A stretch of 64,000 nt of DNA. Source: an uncultured Tenacibaculum sp. Lineage in GTDB: Bacteria > Bacteroidota > Bacteroidia > Flavobacteriales > Flavobacteriaceae. The stretch lies in contig CAKZVD010000024.1 of assembly GCA_937922085.1 (NCBI GenBank), forward strand, positions 35,329 through 99,328, given 5' to 3'. Position numbers and translations under genes: made by a program. Position 1 is the stretch's first letter. Every line of letters begins with the position of its first letter. Shown piece after piece: positions 8,396 through 17,069 of this stretch. Under the pieces are notes generated by a model. The model made no database searches. It saw nothing but the letters and a program-made list of their open reading frames with translations, and had not been told where the DNA came from.

Positions 8396-9997
8396 TTAAT
8401 AAGGAATTTTTAACTCTATTACAGTACCTGAGTTTATTTCTGAATCTATTTTTATTTTTCCATTAATTTTGTTAGTTCTTGATACTACGTTATTAACACC
8501 AATACCTTCACTTGATTTTGAATTAATATTAAAACCAACTCCGTCATCTTTAATATTAAAAATCAAATTATTTTGATCTCTCTCTATTAATAAATTTACA
8601 TTATCTGCTTTTGCATGCTTTACAATATTATGTAAAATTTCTTGCAAAATTCTATACGCATTTAAAACAACCTTTGTTTCAAATTGTTCCCAATTTATTT
8701 TAGGTAAAATATTTAATTGATACTTAAAACCTCCCTGTATACTTTTAGATTTCATTAACTCTTCTATAGTAGCGTTAAAGTTCGATATTTCTGGAATATT
8801 AGTTCCTAAATCATGAGATACATTACGTATTTCTTTTTCTACTTCATGAAGCTCTTGTAAAAATTTTTTATTTTTACTTACCTTATCTTTTTCTGTATTT
8901 AAATTTAAAAACTCTAAGTTCAATCGAATTCCAAAAAGTTTTCCAAGTACACCATCATGTAACTCTTCTGATATTCTTTTTCTTTCTTCTTGTACAACTT
9001 TTAATTTTTGAACCTCAGATTTAAATAACAACCTCTTTTTCCTATTATGGTATATTAAATAACCAATTACTAGTACCAATCCGAAAATGGCTATTAAAGA
9101 CAAAATTATTAATTCTTGCTGTTTCAGTTTTTGATTTTGTACAAATAATTCTTGCTGCTTATTTTGTATTACATTCTTTTTATCTAATTCAGCTAATTCC
9201 CATATTCTGTCTTTATTCCAAATAGAATCTTTCCACTTAATAAACTCTCTGTAATAATGAACGCTTTCTTTATAGTTTCCTCGATTATTCTCAACTACAG
9301 CTATATTTTTTGTTGAAATTTGTTTTAACTTTAATTCAGAAAACACACTCGCTAAATCATACGCTTCATAAAATAATGAAATTGCTTTTTCATCTAAATA
9401 TTGATGATAATATATATTTGCTAATTCTGTTTTTAAACGAATTACAGAAGCTGTGTCTGCTTTATTTATTAGTTCAAACTCTTTATCTAAAAATTGCTTT
9501 GCTTTTCCAATTTTTTTTTGATGCAAATAACTTATACCTAAATTATGATATACATTTTTTAATTGGTTTTCATTCAATTTATTTTTCTCTGAAATTAATG
9601 TTAAGTAGTTATTAATAGCCTTTTCATATTCTTTATTTTGCAAGTAAATATATCCTAATTGAACTTTCTTAATACTACTATAACCTCCACTATCAGAAAT
9701 CTCTTTAACATTTAATAACCCTTTTTTTAAAAGGTTTTTATGTGTAGCACTATATCCTTGAAAGTAATTAAGTATATCTCTTTTTTCTTTATTTTTTTCT
9801 TTTATTAACGCTTTACTACTTATAATGTAACATGAGTCATAAGCATTTGCTACATAATAATCAAATGCTTTACAAAAAAGACTCTCCTTCTCTATTTTAC
9901 ATATATTCTCTGAAGTTATACGAAGGTTTTCTATTTCTGTTTGAGCTTGTATTTTAAAAATGAATAAATAAAAAAATAAAAGAAGGAAGTTTTTCAT
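8396..9997 (-). CDS. TPR sensor histidine kinase (HisKA_3 / LytS-NarX type)
   Basis: A 533-residue sensor kinase. The signal peptide MKNFLLLFFYLFIFKIQAQ is cleaved before TEIEN. A TPR region (about 30-255) follows, then a coiled coil and one transmembrane helix (LIILSLIAIFGLVLVIGYLI). The dimerisation domain is of the HisKA_3 type with EERKRISEELHDGVLG. The HATPase has ILHNIVKHAKA and IKDDGVGFN. Kinases of this type usually pair with LuxR/NarL regulators; none is present here, and a LytTR regulator is the nearest. Its periplasmic half resembles that of the kinase at 6117-7835 (both share DSCY, LNYFQG and YHNLG segments), so the two sensors are paralogous at the N-terminus but carry different kinase cores. 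Confidence 0.9.
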   Translation of the reverse strand: MKNFLLLFFYLFIFKIQAQTEIENLRITSENICKIEKESLFCKAFDYYVANAYDSCYIISSKALIKEKNKEKRDILNYFQGYSATHKNLLKKGLLNVKEISDSGGYSSIKKVQLGYIYLQNKEYEKAINNYLTLISEKNKLNENQLKNVYHNLGISYLHQKKIGKAKQFLDKEFELINKADTASVIRLKTELANIYYHQYLDEKAISLFYEAYDLASVFSELKLKQISTKNIAVVENNRGNYKESVHYYREFIKWKDSIWNKDRIWELAELDKKNVIQNKQQELFVQNQKLKQQELIILSLIAIFGLVLVIGYLIYHNRKKRLLFKSEVQKLKVVQEERKRISEELHDGVLGKLFGIRLNLEFLNLNTEKDKVSKNKKFLQELHEVEKEIRNVSHDLGTNIPEISNFNATIEELMKSKSIQGGFKYQLNILPKINWEQFETKVVLNAYRILQEILHNIVKHAKADNVNLLIERDQNNLIFNIKDDGVGFNINSKSSEGIGVNNVVSRTNKINGKIKIDSEINSGTVIELKIPY

Positions 9998-10068
9998 GCA
10001 ATAAAAATAGTTTTTCTATCGGATAAAAAACTATTTATTTTATCTAGTCTTTTAATATAAATACTATA

Positions 10069-10104
10069 AACAAAAACAAGGGGTTAAAACCCCTTGTTTT
10101 TGTT
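10069..10104 (-). terminator. Intrinsic terminator after the AAA+ ATPase gene
   Basis: Arms of 17 bp (10069-10085 and 10088-10104) with core CAAGGGGTT/AACCCCTTG and a 2-base loop, followed by T/A-rich DNA. It lies downstream of the minus-strand ATPase gene and upstream of the kinase at 9997. Confidence 0.8.
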
Positions 10105-10177
10105 ATTATGTAATGTTATGCTCATTAAAGGAATCGTGTATACATACAAACTTGAATCCTTAACTATCACTCTACAA

Positions 10178-11641
10178 TTAAATTCCTCTAATATAATTTG
10201 CTAACGGATCGTTAAACTGAAATCCTTTTGTAAAACGTTCTTTGTTTAAAATTTTAAACTCTGCCAAGGCCCATAAAATTAATTCTTTTAAAAATAATTT
10301 ATCCTCTTCTATAAACTCTGGTTGGTATTTCTGAATTAAGTTTTCTAGTGGAGTTATCGCGTTTAACTGATCTTTAAAATAACGATCGTCCATATCATCT
10401 AATAACTCGATAGCTTCTTTTGAATAAAACCACTGTGTAATTTCATCATAAGGAGTTTTTTCATCTTCTTTTTTCAGTTTTTTAATCTCTGGAAATAACT
10501 CTAAGAAAATAGTTTTAATAGCATTACTAATTAGTATCTGAGCAACCGAATCTGCCCCCTCTTGTTCCCCTTCATACACTAATTCTACTTTACCTGTAAT
10601 TGCAGGAATGGTTCCCAAAAAATCTAATAACCTAACAGATGTTTTCACATCTTCTGTTAACAAACTTCTTCTTTCTGCAGTACTTAATAAGTTTTCAAAT
10701 ACAGAAATACTCATTCTGGCACTTACACCACTTTTTACATCTACATATTCACTTCTACGTGCTTCAAAACTAATTTGCTCTACCAATCTATTGGCTAGTT
10801 TAGGCACATATACTGTTTCCTTTTGATCTTGTAACGCATTGGCTTCTTGTTCAGTAATTTTTTCTGCAATATCTACTGATTTTGGATAATGCGTTAAAAT
10901 TTGAGACCCTATTCTATCTTTTAAAGGAGTAACAATACTTCCTCTATTGGTATAATCTTCAGGGTTTGCAGTAAATACAAATTGAATATCTAACGGTAAA
11001 CGTAATTTAAATCCTCTTATTTGAATATCTCCTTCTTGTAATATATTAAATAAAGCTACTTGAATACGTGCTTGTAAATCTGGAATTTCATTAATTACAA
11101 AAATAGAACGATTGGCTCTAGGAATCATTCCAAAGTGAATTACGCGATCATCTGCATAATTTAATTTTAAATTCATTGCTTTTATTGGATCAATATCACC
11201 AATTAAATCTGCTACCGTTACATCTGGTGTTGCTAATTTTTCAAAAAAACGTTCATCTCTATGTAACCAAGTAATAGGAGTATCATCTCCTTTTTCTTTA
11301 ATTAATTGAGTAGAAAAACGTGAGATAGGTTGTAATGGATCATCATTAATTTCTGAACCTGCTACTACAGGAATGTATTCATCTAATAAAGTAACCATTA
11401 AACGCGCTAAACGTGTTTTTGCTTGTCCGCGTAATCCCAATAAATTAATATTATGTTTAGATAGTATCGCTGTTTCTAATTCAGGAATTACAGAATTTTC
11501 ATATCCCCACACTCCTTCAAAAACAGTTTCTTGATTTTTTAATTTTTTAATTAAATTATTTCGTAATTCGTCTTTTATAGAAACTGATTGATATCCATTT
11601 TCTTTTAAAGCTCCTAATGTGTTTATTTCTTTTATATTCAT
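10178..11641 (-). CDS. MoxR/ChlI-type AAA+ ATPase
   Basis: A 487-residue AAA+ ATPase of the magnesium-chelatase/MoxR class. Walker A is GLRGQAKTRL (about residue 70), Walker B SIFVINEI (about 180), and sensor 1 is in FVFTANPEDY. The following EDY..RGSIVTPLKDRI segment is typical of the magnesium chelatase subunit I group. The next gene upstream on the same strand is a VWA-domain protein, the usual partner (as in ChlI/ChlD or RavA/ViaA pairs). Such pairs act as chaperone-like remodelling machines; the client here is unknown. A 400-base repeat tract separates the two genes. Confidence 0.85.
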   Translation of the reverse strand: MNIKEINTLGALKENGYQSVSIKDELRNNLIKKLKNQETVFEGVWGYENSVIPELETAILSKHNINLLGLRGQAKTRLARLMVTLLDEYIPVVAGSEINDDPLQPISRFSTQLIKEKGDDTPITWLHRDERFFEKLATPDVTVADLIGDIDPIKAMNLKLNYADDRVIHFGMIPRANRSIFVINEIPDLQARIQVALFNILQEGDIQIRGFKLRLPLDIQFVFTANPEDYTNRGSIVTPLKDRIGSQILTHYPKSVDIAEKITEQEANALQDQKETVYVPKLANRLVEQISFEARRSEYVDVKSGVSARMSISVFENLLSTAERRSLLTEDVKTSVRLLDFLGTIPAITGKVELVYEGEQEGADSVAQILISNAIKTIFLELFPEIKKLKKEDEKTPYDEITQWFYSKEAIELLDDMDDRYFKDQLNAITPLENLIQKYQPEFIEEDKLFLKELILWALAEFKILNKERFTKGFQFNDPLANYIRGI

Positions 11642-11740
11642 CCTTTCAACTATCTTTTATCAGTTTTTTTTCAGTGACCAATTATCTGTTACCAGTTTTT
11701 CAATGATCAATTACCAGTTATCAATTATCAGTTTTAATTT

Positions 11741-11940
11741 AACTTCTTAACTCTTTAACTTCTTAACTTCTTAACTTCTTAACTTCTTAACTTCTTAACT
11801 TCTTAATTTCTTAATTTCTTAATTTCTTAATTTCTTAATTTCTTAACTTCTTAACTTCTTAACTTCTTAACTTCTTAACTTCTTAACTTCTTAACTTCTT
11901 AACTTCTTAACTTCTTAACTTCTTAACTTCTTAACTTCTT
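11741..11940. repeat. Tandem octamer, 25 units (AACTTCTT/AATTTCTT)
   Basis: Period-8 array of 200 bases: 19 AACTTCTT units, five consecutive AATTTCTT units (11805-11844) and one AACTCTTT variant (11749). On the mRNA-sense minus strand it reads AAGAAGTT repeats, which are purine-rich and meet a stop codon in each frame. Non-coding. Confidence 0.97.
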
Positions 11941-11977
11941 AACTCCTCGACTTCGACTCCGCTCAGTCACCGGTATC

Positions 11978-12005
11978 CAGTTATCAGTTATCAGTTATCA
12001 GTTAT
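11978..12005. repeat. Tandem heptamer (CAGTTAT)x4
   Basis: Four perfect units in the same spacer as the octamer array, immediately after the GACTCCGCTCAG element. Single degenerate copies occur at 11650-11735 and 5761-5792. Confidence 0.85.
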
Positions 12006-12048
12006 CAAAATTCGTAATTCGTAATTGTTAATTGATTACGGTTAATTG

Positions 12049-13176
12049 TTAAATCCCTCTAATTCGTTTTTTTCTATTCTGTTCGTAATCTTCAAAAATC
12101 ATTTCTCCCAAACCTTTTAACCCTGTATAAAAAGCTTTTCCTTGATTCGCTCTTGTAAACTGTTCTATAAACTGCATTAAATAAGGATCTTGAGCAATCA
12201 TAAAAGTAGTAATAGGCACATGTAATTTCCTTGCTTGCGATGCCATACTATAGCATTTTTCTACAATATGTTTATCTAAACCATTACTATTCTTATAATA
12301 GGTTCCATCAGGTAGTCGTAAACAACTTGGTTTACCATCAGTAATCATAAAAATTTGTTTATTGGTATTTCGTTTTCTTCTCAAAATATCCATTGCTAAT
12401 TGTAATCCTGCTACTGTATTCGTATGATAAGGACCTACTTTTAAATAAGGTAATTCTTTAACAGATATTGGCCAAGCATCATTTCCAAAAACTAAAATAT
12501 CTAATGTATCTTTTGGATATCTTGTTTTTATCAATTCTGTTAATGCCATTGCTACCTTTTTAGCTGGTGTTATTCTATCTTCTCCATACAAAATCATACT
12601 ATGGCTAATATCTATCATTAGCACCGTACTCATTTGTGCCTTAAAATTAGTTTCTTCAACTACCAAATCGTTTTCAGTTAATGAAAAATTACCAATTCCA
12701 TTATTGATTTGCGCATTTTTAATGCTTTCCGTCATAGAGATACGATCTAACGAATCTCCAAAATGATAGTTTCTAAACTCTCCTGTATGCTCATCTCCCT
12801 GACCTATTGCTTTGGTTTTATGATTTCCTAAGCTGCTTTTTCTCAACTTCCCAAAAATTTGATCAAGTGCATTCTGACGAATTGCTTGTTCCGTTTTCGC
12901 TGTAATTTTCAATCCACCTTTTCCATCTGGATTGTCAATTTCTTCTTTTAAATATCCTTTCTTCTTTAAATCTTCTAGAAAATCATCTAATGTATATTCT
13001 GGTGTTGTTAATTTATATTCTACATCTAATTGTTTTAACCAATCAAAAGCTTCATCAAAATCACCTGATGTATACGTTATTAATTCTTTAAAAATATCGA
13101 ACAGTTTCTCGAAAGGAGAAATTTCTTTAGCTTCGTAGTTTTCGAATCGAAGTCCTTTTTTAAATTCATTAATCAT
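12049..13176 (-). CDS. VWA-domain protein, partner of AAA+ ATPase
   Basis: A 375-residue cytosolic protein. The C-terminal half (about 180-370) is a von Willebrand A domain with MIDAS motif DISHSM and a second metal-site loop in MITDGKPS. The N-terminal 170 residues are helical and charged. This matches the VWA partner of MoxR-type ATPases, comparable to ChlD or CoxE. It precedes the ATPase gene on the same strand. The substrate is unknown. Confidence 0.85.
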   Translation of the reverse strand: MINEFKKGLRFENYEAKEISPFEKLFDIFKELITYTSGDFDEAFDWLKQLDVEYKLTTPEYTLDDFLEDLKKKGYLKEEIDNPDGKGGLKITAKTEQAIRQNALDQIFGKLRKSSLGNHKTKAIGQGDEHTGEFRNYHFGDSLDRISMTESIKNAQINNGIGNFSLTENDLVVEETNFKAQMSTVLMIDISHSMILYGEDRITPAKKVAMALTELIKTRYPKDTLDILVFGNDAWPISVKELPYLKVGPYHTNTVAGLQLAMDILRRKRNTNKQIFMITDGKPSCLRLPDGTYYKNSNGLDKHIVEKCYSMASQARKLHVPITTFMIAQDPYLMQFIEQFTRANQGKAFYTGLKGLGEMIFEDYEQNRKKRIRGI

Positions 13177-13258
13177 CCTATAAAAATACAGCTATTTGTA
13201 TTTTTATACCACATAAAACTATAAATTCAGCTTATCATAGAATTATTATAAATAATAG

Positions 13259-14074
13259 ATGAAATTTGACCCTAAAGAAATACAGTTACAATATCAAGGT
13301 TTTTCTGAATCACATTTCTTATGGAAAGGTGTATTAGAGCAATCAATTCAGAATATTGATGTACAAACACGTAATTTAAAACTTACAAAATCATTAATTA
13401 ATCATAAATTACGATTAGGTAAATTAGTAGAGCAATTTGTTTTTAATGAGTTTTCTACAAACACTACTATTGAAATATTATTAGAAAATATTCAAATACA
13501 AAACGAAAAGATTACAATTGGAGAGTTAGATTGTATTTTAAAACAAAATAAAACTCCTATTCACCTAGAAATTATTTATAAGTTTTATTTGTATGATAGT
13601 ACAGTTGGTTCTTCTGAAATTGAACATTGGATTGGTCCTAATAGAAAAGATAGTTTCGAAAAAAAATATAGAAAACTTGTAGATAAACAATTACCACTCT
13701 TATTTCATAACAAGACTAAAGAACTATTAAAAGAACATGATTTAAATATAAATGACATTCTACAAAGGGTTTATTTTAAAGCACAATTATTTCCTCATTT
13801 AAAAGATGTACAAAAAAAGTTTTCGGTAATTAACAACGATTGCATTGAAGGTTTTTATATTTATAAAAATGAGCTTGTATCCTTTAAAGATTGTAAATTT
13901 TTTATTCCTACAAAGCATAATTGGTTAACTAAACCGTACACCAATATTAACTGGTTAAAATATGAAGATTTTAATGAGCGCTTAAGTTCTTATTTAAATG
14001 AAGAAAACGCTCCTTTATGCTGGTTAAAGAAACCAAATGGAACGCTTTTTAAGTTTTTTGTGGTTTGGTGGTAA
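13259..14074 (+). CDS. DUF1853 family protein
   Basis: A 271-residue protein with no signal peptide. Features that match DUF1853: RLGKLVEQFVFNEF, IGELDCIL, HLEIIYKFYLYD and WIGPNRKDSFEKK. The ELD...E.xxK pattern resembles the acidic core of a PD-(D/E)xK nuclease fold, but I cannot confirm this. It is divergent from the VWA gene with an 82-base gap and is closed by a bidirectional terminator shared with the convergent outer-membrane gene. Confidence 0.75.
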   Translation: MKFDPKEIQLQYQGFSESHFLWKGVLEQSIQNIDVQTRNLKLTKSLINHKLRLGKLVEQFVFNEFSTNTTIEILLENIQIQNEKITIGELDCILKQNKTPIHLEIIYKFYLYDSTVGSSEIEHWIGPNRKDSFEKKYRKLVDKQLPLLFHNKTKELLKEHDLNINDILQRVYFKAQLFPHLKDVQKKFSVINNDCIEGFYIYKNELVSFKDCKFFIPTKHNWLTKPYTNINWLKYEDFNERLSSYLNEENAPLCWLKKPNGTLFKFFVVWW

Positions 14075-14088
14075 TCTAATTTAAAACA

Positions 14089-14116
14089 AAAGTCGGAAGA
14101 TTTCTCTTCCGACTTT
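14089..14116. terminator. Bidirectional terminator between convergent genes
   Basis: Arms AAAGTCGGAAGA (14089-14100) and TCTTCCGACTTT (14105-14116) with a 4-base loop. Located between the stop codons of the DUF1853 gene (+) and the beta-barrel gene (-). Confidence 0.85.
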
Positions 14117-14144
14117 ATAATTTCTTTTCTGTAATATCTACTTC

Positions 14145-14960
14145 TTAATTGAATGTATAAGTAATACCAAAATTAATTCCAAAAGAAGAATATGGAGCTT
14201 CTGGAGATGGTAACCCATTTTCTCCCCATTGAAGTTCATCTTGTAATAATGGTACCAATTGAGATAAAGGAGTAGCTCCTAAAATTTGACTTAAGTTATC
14301 TCTTGGAAGATCGTTAGCACCAATAGTTGCATTGTAATCTCCTAATTTAGAAATATCTCTGGTAACATTAATAGACATGTATTCTACTTCTCCAAATAAA
14401 GACCAGTTATCTGCTATTGGTAATTTATAACCTACAGCTCCTATAAAATCTAAAGGAAATTCACCATGAAAATCTGTTGTAAAATCTGCTTTTACATCTG
14501 CTGGTAAACCTGTTACCTGAGTTGGTAAAGTTAAATCTGTAACAGCTTCAGTTTTTCCTGCTATTTTAGTTAATAAACCAGCACGAACATATACGTTTTT
14601 TGTTACATTATAAATTCCTGATAAAGAAGCTCCGAAAGCTCTACCTCTTGTTTTTACATCTAAAATACCTGCTACTTTCTGAAATTCTTGATCTGTACCA
14701 TAGATATATCCTACACCTACTTCAACTCCCCACTTTTCGTTAAAAAAATAACCTGCTCTTAATTGAGTTTGAACTCCTTCTCCGTAACTACCTTCAAAAT
14801 TTCCCATATCTACAATTCCTGTAGCTGCTAATACCGAATTAGAACCGAAATCTTTTTTTCCTACTCCGAATGCATATCCTCCACTAAAAGAAACATAATA
14901 TTGCGCACTTGATGCAATCGAAATAAAAATAATAGATAATGTTAAAATCGTTTTCTTCAT
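14145..14960 (-). CDS. Outer membrane beta-barrel protein
   Basis: A 271-residue secreted protein. The signal peptide MKKTILTLSIIFISIASSAQ ends at the usual SAQ site. The mature part has alternating aromatic/hydrophobic strands (YYVSFSGGYAFG, WGVEVGVGYIYG, WSLFGEVEYMS) and ends in SSFGINFGITYTFN. A terminal aromatic-x-aromatic strand is typical of OmpW/OmpA-like barrels. No peptidoglycan-binding domain is present. Substrate unknown. Confidence 0.85.
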   Translation of the reverse strand: MKKTILTLSIIFISIASSAQYYVSFSGGYAFGVGKKDFGSNSVLAATGIVDMGNFEGSYGEGVQTQLRAGYFFNEKWGVEVGVGYIYGTDQEFQKVAGILDVKTRGRAFGASLSGIYNVTKNVYVRAGLLTKIAGKTEAVTDLTLPTQVTGLPADVKADFTTDFHGEFPLDFIGAVGYKLPIADNWSLFGEVEYMSINVTRDISKLGDYNATIGANDLPRDNLSQILGATPLSQLVPLLQDELQWGENGLPSPEAPYSSFGINFGITYTFN

Positions 14961-15017
14961 AATATTTAAAATACTTATTTATAAAAATTGAAGCGCAAAA
15001 TTCATAAAAAATATCAG

Positions 15018-15025
15018 TATTTTTG
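15018..15025 (+). promoter_or_regulatory. -7 box (TAnnTTTG type) for the methyltransferase gene
   Basis: TATTTTTG matches the Bacteroidota -7 consensus and lies 29 bases before the TTG start codon. No clear -33 TTG at ideal spacing. Confidence 0.4.
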
Positions 15026-15054
15026 CCTTTTATAAAGGCTAATTTTTATATTTC

Positions 15055-16236
15055 TTGAACACAAATATTTTAACAACTGAAGTACAATACTTTATAAACA
15101 ATAATTTAAATAAAGATATTGTACAACTAATTCTTAAAGGCAGTCCTTTTAAAGAAATACCTATTCAAGAACTCGCAAATCAAATAATTTGCAAGCAAAG
15201 GAGTCTCAAAAAACTGCCTACATGGTTTTCTTGTAAAAACATTTATTTCCCTAATAAAATTTCTATAGAACAAAGTTCTTCTGAAATTGCAGCTCAACAT
15301 AAAGCTAACTTAATTAAAGGAGATACTATTGTAGACCTTACAGGTGGTTTTGGAGTTGATTCATACTTCTTTTCAAATTCTTTTAAAAATGTAATTCATT
15401 GCGACATTAACACTGATTTATCAGAAATAGTAAAGTATAATTTTAATCAATTAAATGTTTCAAATATTAAAACTGTAGCAAAAAACGGTTTAGAGTATTT
15501 GAAAGAAACTCCTTTAAAAGTTGATTATTTATATATAGATCCGTCTAGAAGAGATGCTAATAAAAATAAAGTTCACTTTTTAAATGATTGTTTACCAAAT
15601 GTGCCCCAAAATATTGATTTCCTTTTCTCTAAAACTGATAAAATACTTATAAAAACATCTCCTTTATTAGATATTACTTCAGCAATAAATGAATTGAAAT
15701 TTACAAAAGAGGTTCACATAATTGCTATAGATAATGAAGTAAAAGAACTTCTATTCTTATTAGAGAAAAATTATGATCAAAAAACTACTGTAAAAACAAT
15801 AAATATAAGAAAAGAGAATACTCAAGAGTTTGACTTTCAATTACCACAGAGTAATACTTCTAAGAAATATTCTTTTCCTAAAAAATATTTATACGAACCT
15901 AACGCAGCAGTTTTAAAATCGGGTGGGTTTCATGAAATTCCTGAAAAATTTAATGTCCAAAAATTACATGAACATACACATCTTTACACTTCTAACGAAC
16001 TTATATTATTTCCTGGAAGAAGATTTGAAATAGTTGAAACAATACCATATCACAAAAAAACTATTTCTAAAAAAGTATCTAGTAAAAAACTAAATATTAC
16101 GACAAGAAATTTCCCAAAAGCAGTTGCTCAGCTTAAAAAAGAATTTAAAATAAATGATGGTGGTAATGAATATGGTTTCTTTACAACATTACCCGACAAC
16201 TCTAAAGTTTTAATAATCAACAACAAAATCAAATAG
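15055..16236 (+). CDS. THUMP-like class I SAM methyltransferase
   Basis: A 393-residue cytosolic protein. The Rossmann SAM-binding motif is DLTGGFGVDSYFF (about residue 95), followed by HCDIN and the catalytic-type loop DPSRRD (about 162). The C-terminal 100 residues match the THUMP-like/ferredoxin-like domain of the PG_1098 group of putative RNA methyltransferases (LYEPNAAVLKSG, FPGRRFEIVE). The start is TTG at 15055; an in-frame stop lies shortly upstream, so no ATG start is available. It is divergent from the outer-membrane gene. An RNA target is inferred from the family. Confidence 0.82.
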   Translation: MNTNILTTEVQYFINNNLNKDIVQLILKGSPFKEIPIQELANQIICKQRSLKKLPTWFSCKNIYFPNKISIEQSSSEIAAQHKANLIKGDTIVDLTGGFGVDSYFFSNSFKNVIHCDINTDLSEIVKYNFNQLNVSNIKTVAKNGLEYLKETPLKVDYLYIDPSRRDANKNKVHFLNDCLPNVPQNIDFLFSKTDKILIKTSPLLDITSAINELKFTKEVHIIAIDNEVKELLFLLEKNYDQKTTVKTINIRKENTQEFDFQLPQSNTSKKYSFPKKYLYEPNAAVLKSGGFHEIPEKFNVQKLHEHTHLYTSNELILFPGRRFEIVETIPYHKKTISKKVSSKKLNITTRNFPKAVAQLKKEFKINDGGNEYGFFTTLPDNSKVLIINNKIK

Positions 16237-16425
16237 TTTTATTATATTTGAATTCATCAAATCAATTTATTGTAGTTATAAAGTGTTTTTTAAGAGGAAA
16301 CATGTAGGTTATTTGGATTTATTTAATTCAATAATTTCATCTTTAATTTTATAAATGCCTCTTATTTTATTTAAACAAATTAAAAAGATTTGTATTTTAG
16401 CTCTAACAATTTAATCTCATAATTA

Positions 16426-17061
16426 ATGCCTTTCTTAAACGATCAAGAATTAGAAAATTTACAACAGGAAATAAAAGATTTAAATTCTAAAAATGAAGAA
16501 TTAGAAAATGAATTAAGTGAACGTATTGAAGAAGTTGGCGATGTAAAAAGTACTGCTAGAAACAGAAATATTTTATTAAGTTTCTTGTCTGGTATTGCTA
16601 TTGCTTTTGCTGTTTATTTTTATCAAAATGGCACTACTTCAAACATTGGGCAAATTAAAAAAGAAGAAGCAACTAGAGTTTTAGATAGTATTAGTAATGC
16701 TTCTGAAGATTCTTATGATGATGAAAATGAAGACTCTTATAATGATAATGATGACGATAGTTTAGCAGAAGATTCTGTTTCTACAACCGAAGCTATTTCT
16801 TCCATTAAAAAAGGAGTTAAAGGGGAAACTGTGTATTCTGTACAAATAGGTGCTTTTACTGAAAAAAGATATCCACTTTTATCTGAATCTTTAGCTGGTA
16901 TTCTATCTAATGAAGAATACTTACGTTATTCTATAGGTTTATTTAAAACACTAAAAGAAGGTCAAGATTTTAGAAAACAATTGTTAAAAATGGGCTTTGA
17001 AGATGCTTTCGTAGCTTCATATATTAACGGAAAAAGACAACAAATTCACAAACCATATTAA
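16426..17061 (+). CDS. SPOR-domain membrane protein
   Basis: A 211-residue bitopic protein. Residues 1-45 form a coiled coil (heavy in Glu/Lys/Leu) on the cytoplasmic side. One membrane helix follows (ILLSFLSGIAIAFAVYFY). A very acidic Asp/Glu/Ser linker covers about 85-125. The C-terminal SPOR domain (YSVQIGAFTEKRYPLL to the end) binds denuded glycan in the septal wall. The next gene starts 8 bases after the stop codon, so the two are probably one operon and the neighbour may be an envelope protein linked to the same process. Confidence 0.85.
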   Translation: MPFLNDQELENLQQEIKDLNSKNEELENELSERIEEVGDVKSTARNRNILLSFLSGIAIAFAVYFYQNGTTSNIGQIKKEEATRVLDSISNASEDSYDDENEDSYNDNDDDSLAEDSVSTTEAISSIKKGVKGETVYSVQIGAFTEKRYPLLSESLAGILSNEEYLRYSIGLFKTLKEGQDFRKQLLKMGFEDAFVASYINGKRQQIHKPY

Positions 17062-17069
17062 TATTCTTC

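Larger units (their letters stand above)
11642..12048. other. Repeat-rich spacer between ATPase and VWA genes
   Basis: 407 bases with no gene. From left: degenerate TTATCAG/TTACCAG sequence, the 25-unit octamer tract (11741-11940), a GACTCCGCTCAGTCACCGG element (about 11948-11972), four CAGTTAT units (11978-12005), and TTCGTAATTCGTAATTG simple sequence. It repeats the architecture of 5761-6050. Confidence 0.85.

Noticed and set aside
11741..11940. CRISPR or coding repeat suspected from the octamer array
   Set aside because: No spacers and period 8 with stop codons in all frames, so neither CRISPR nor protein-coding repeat.
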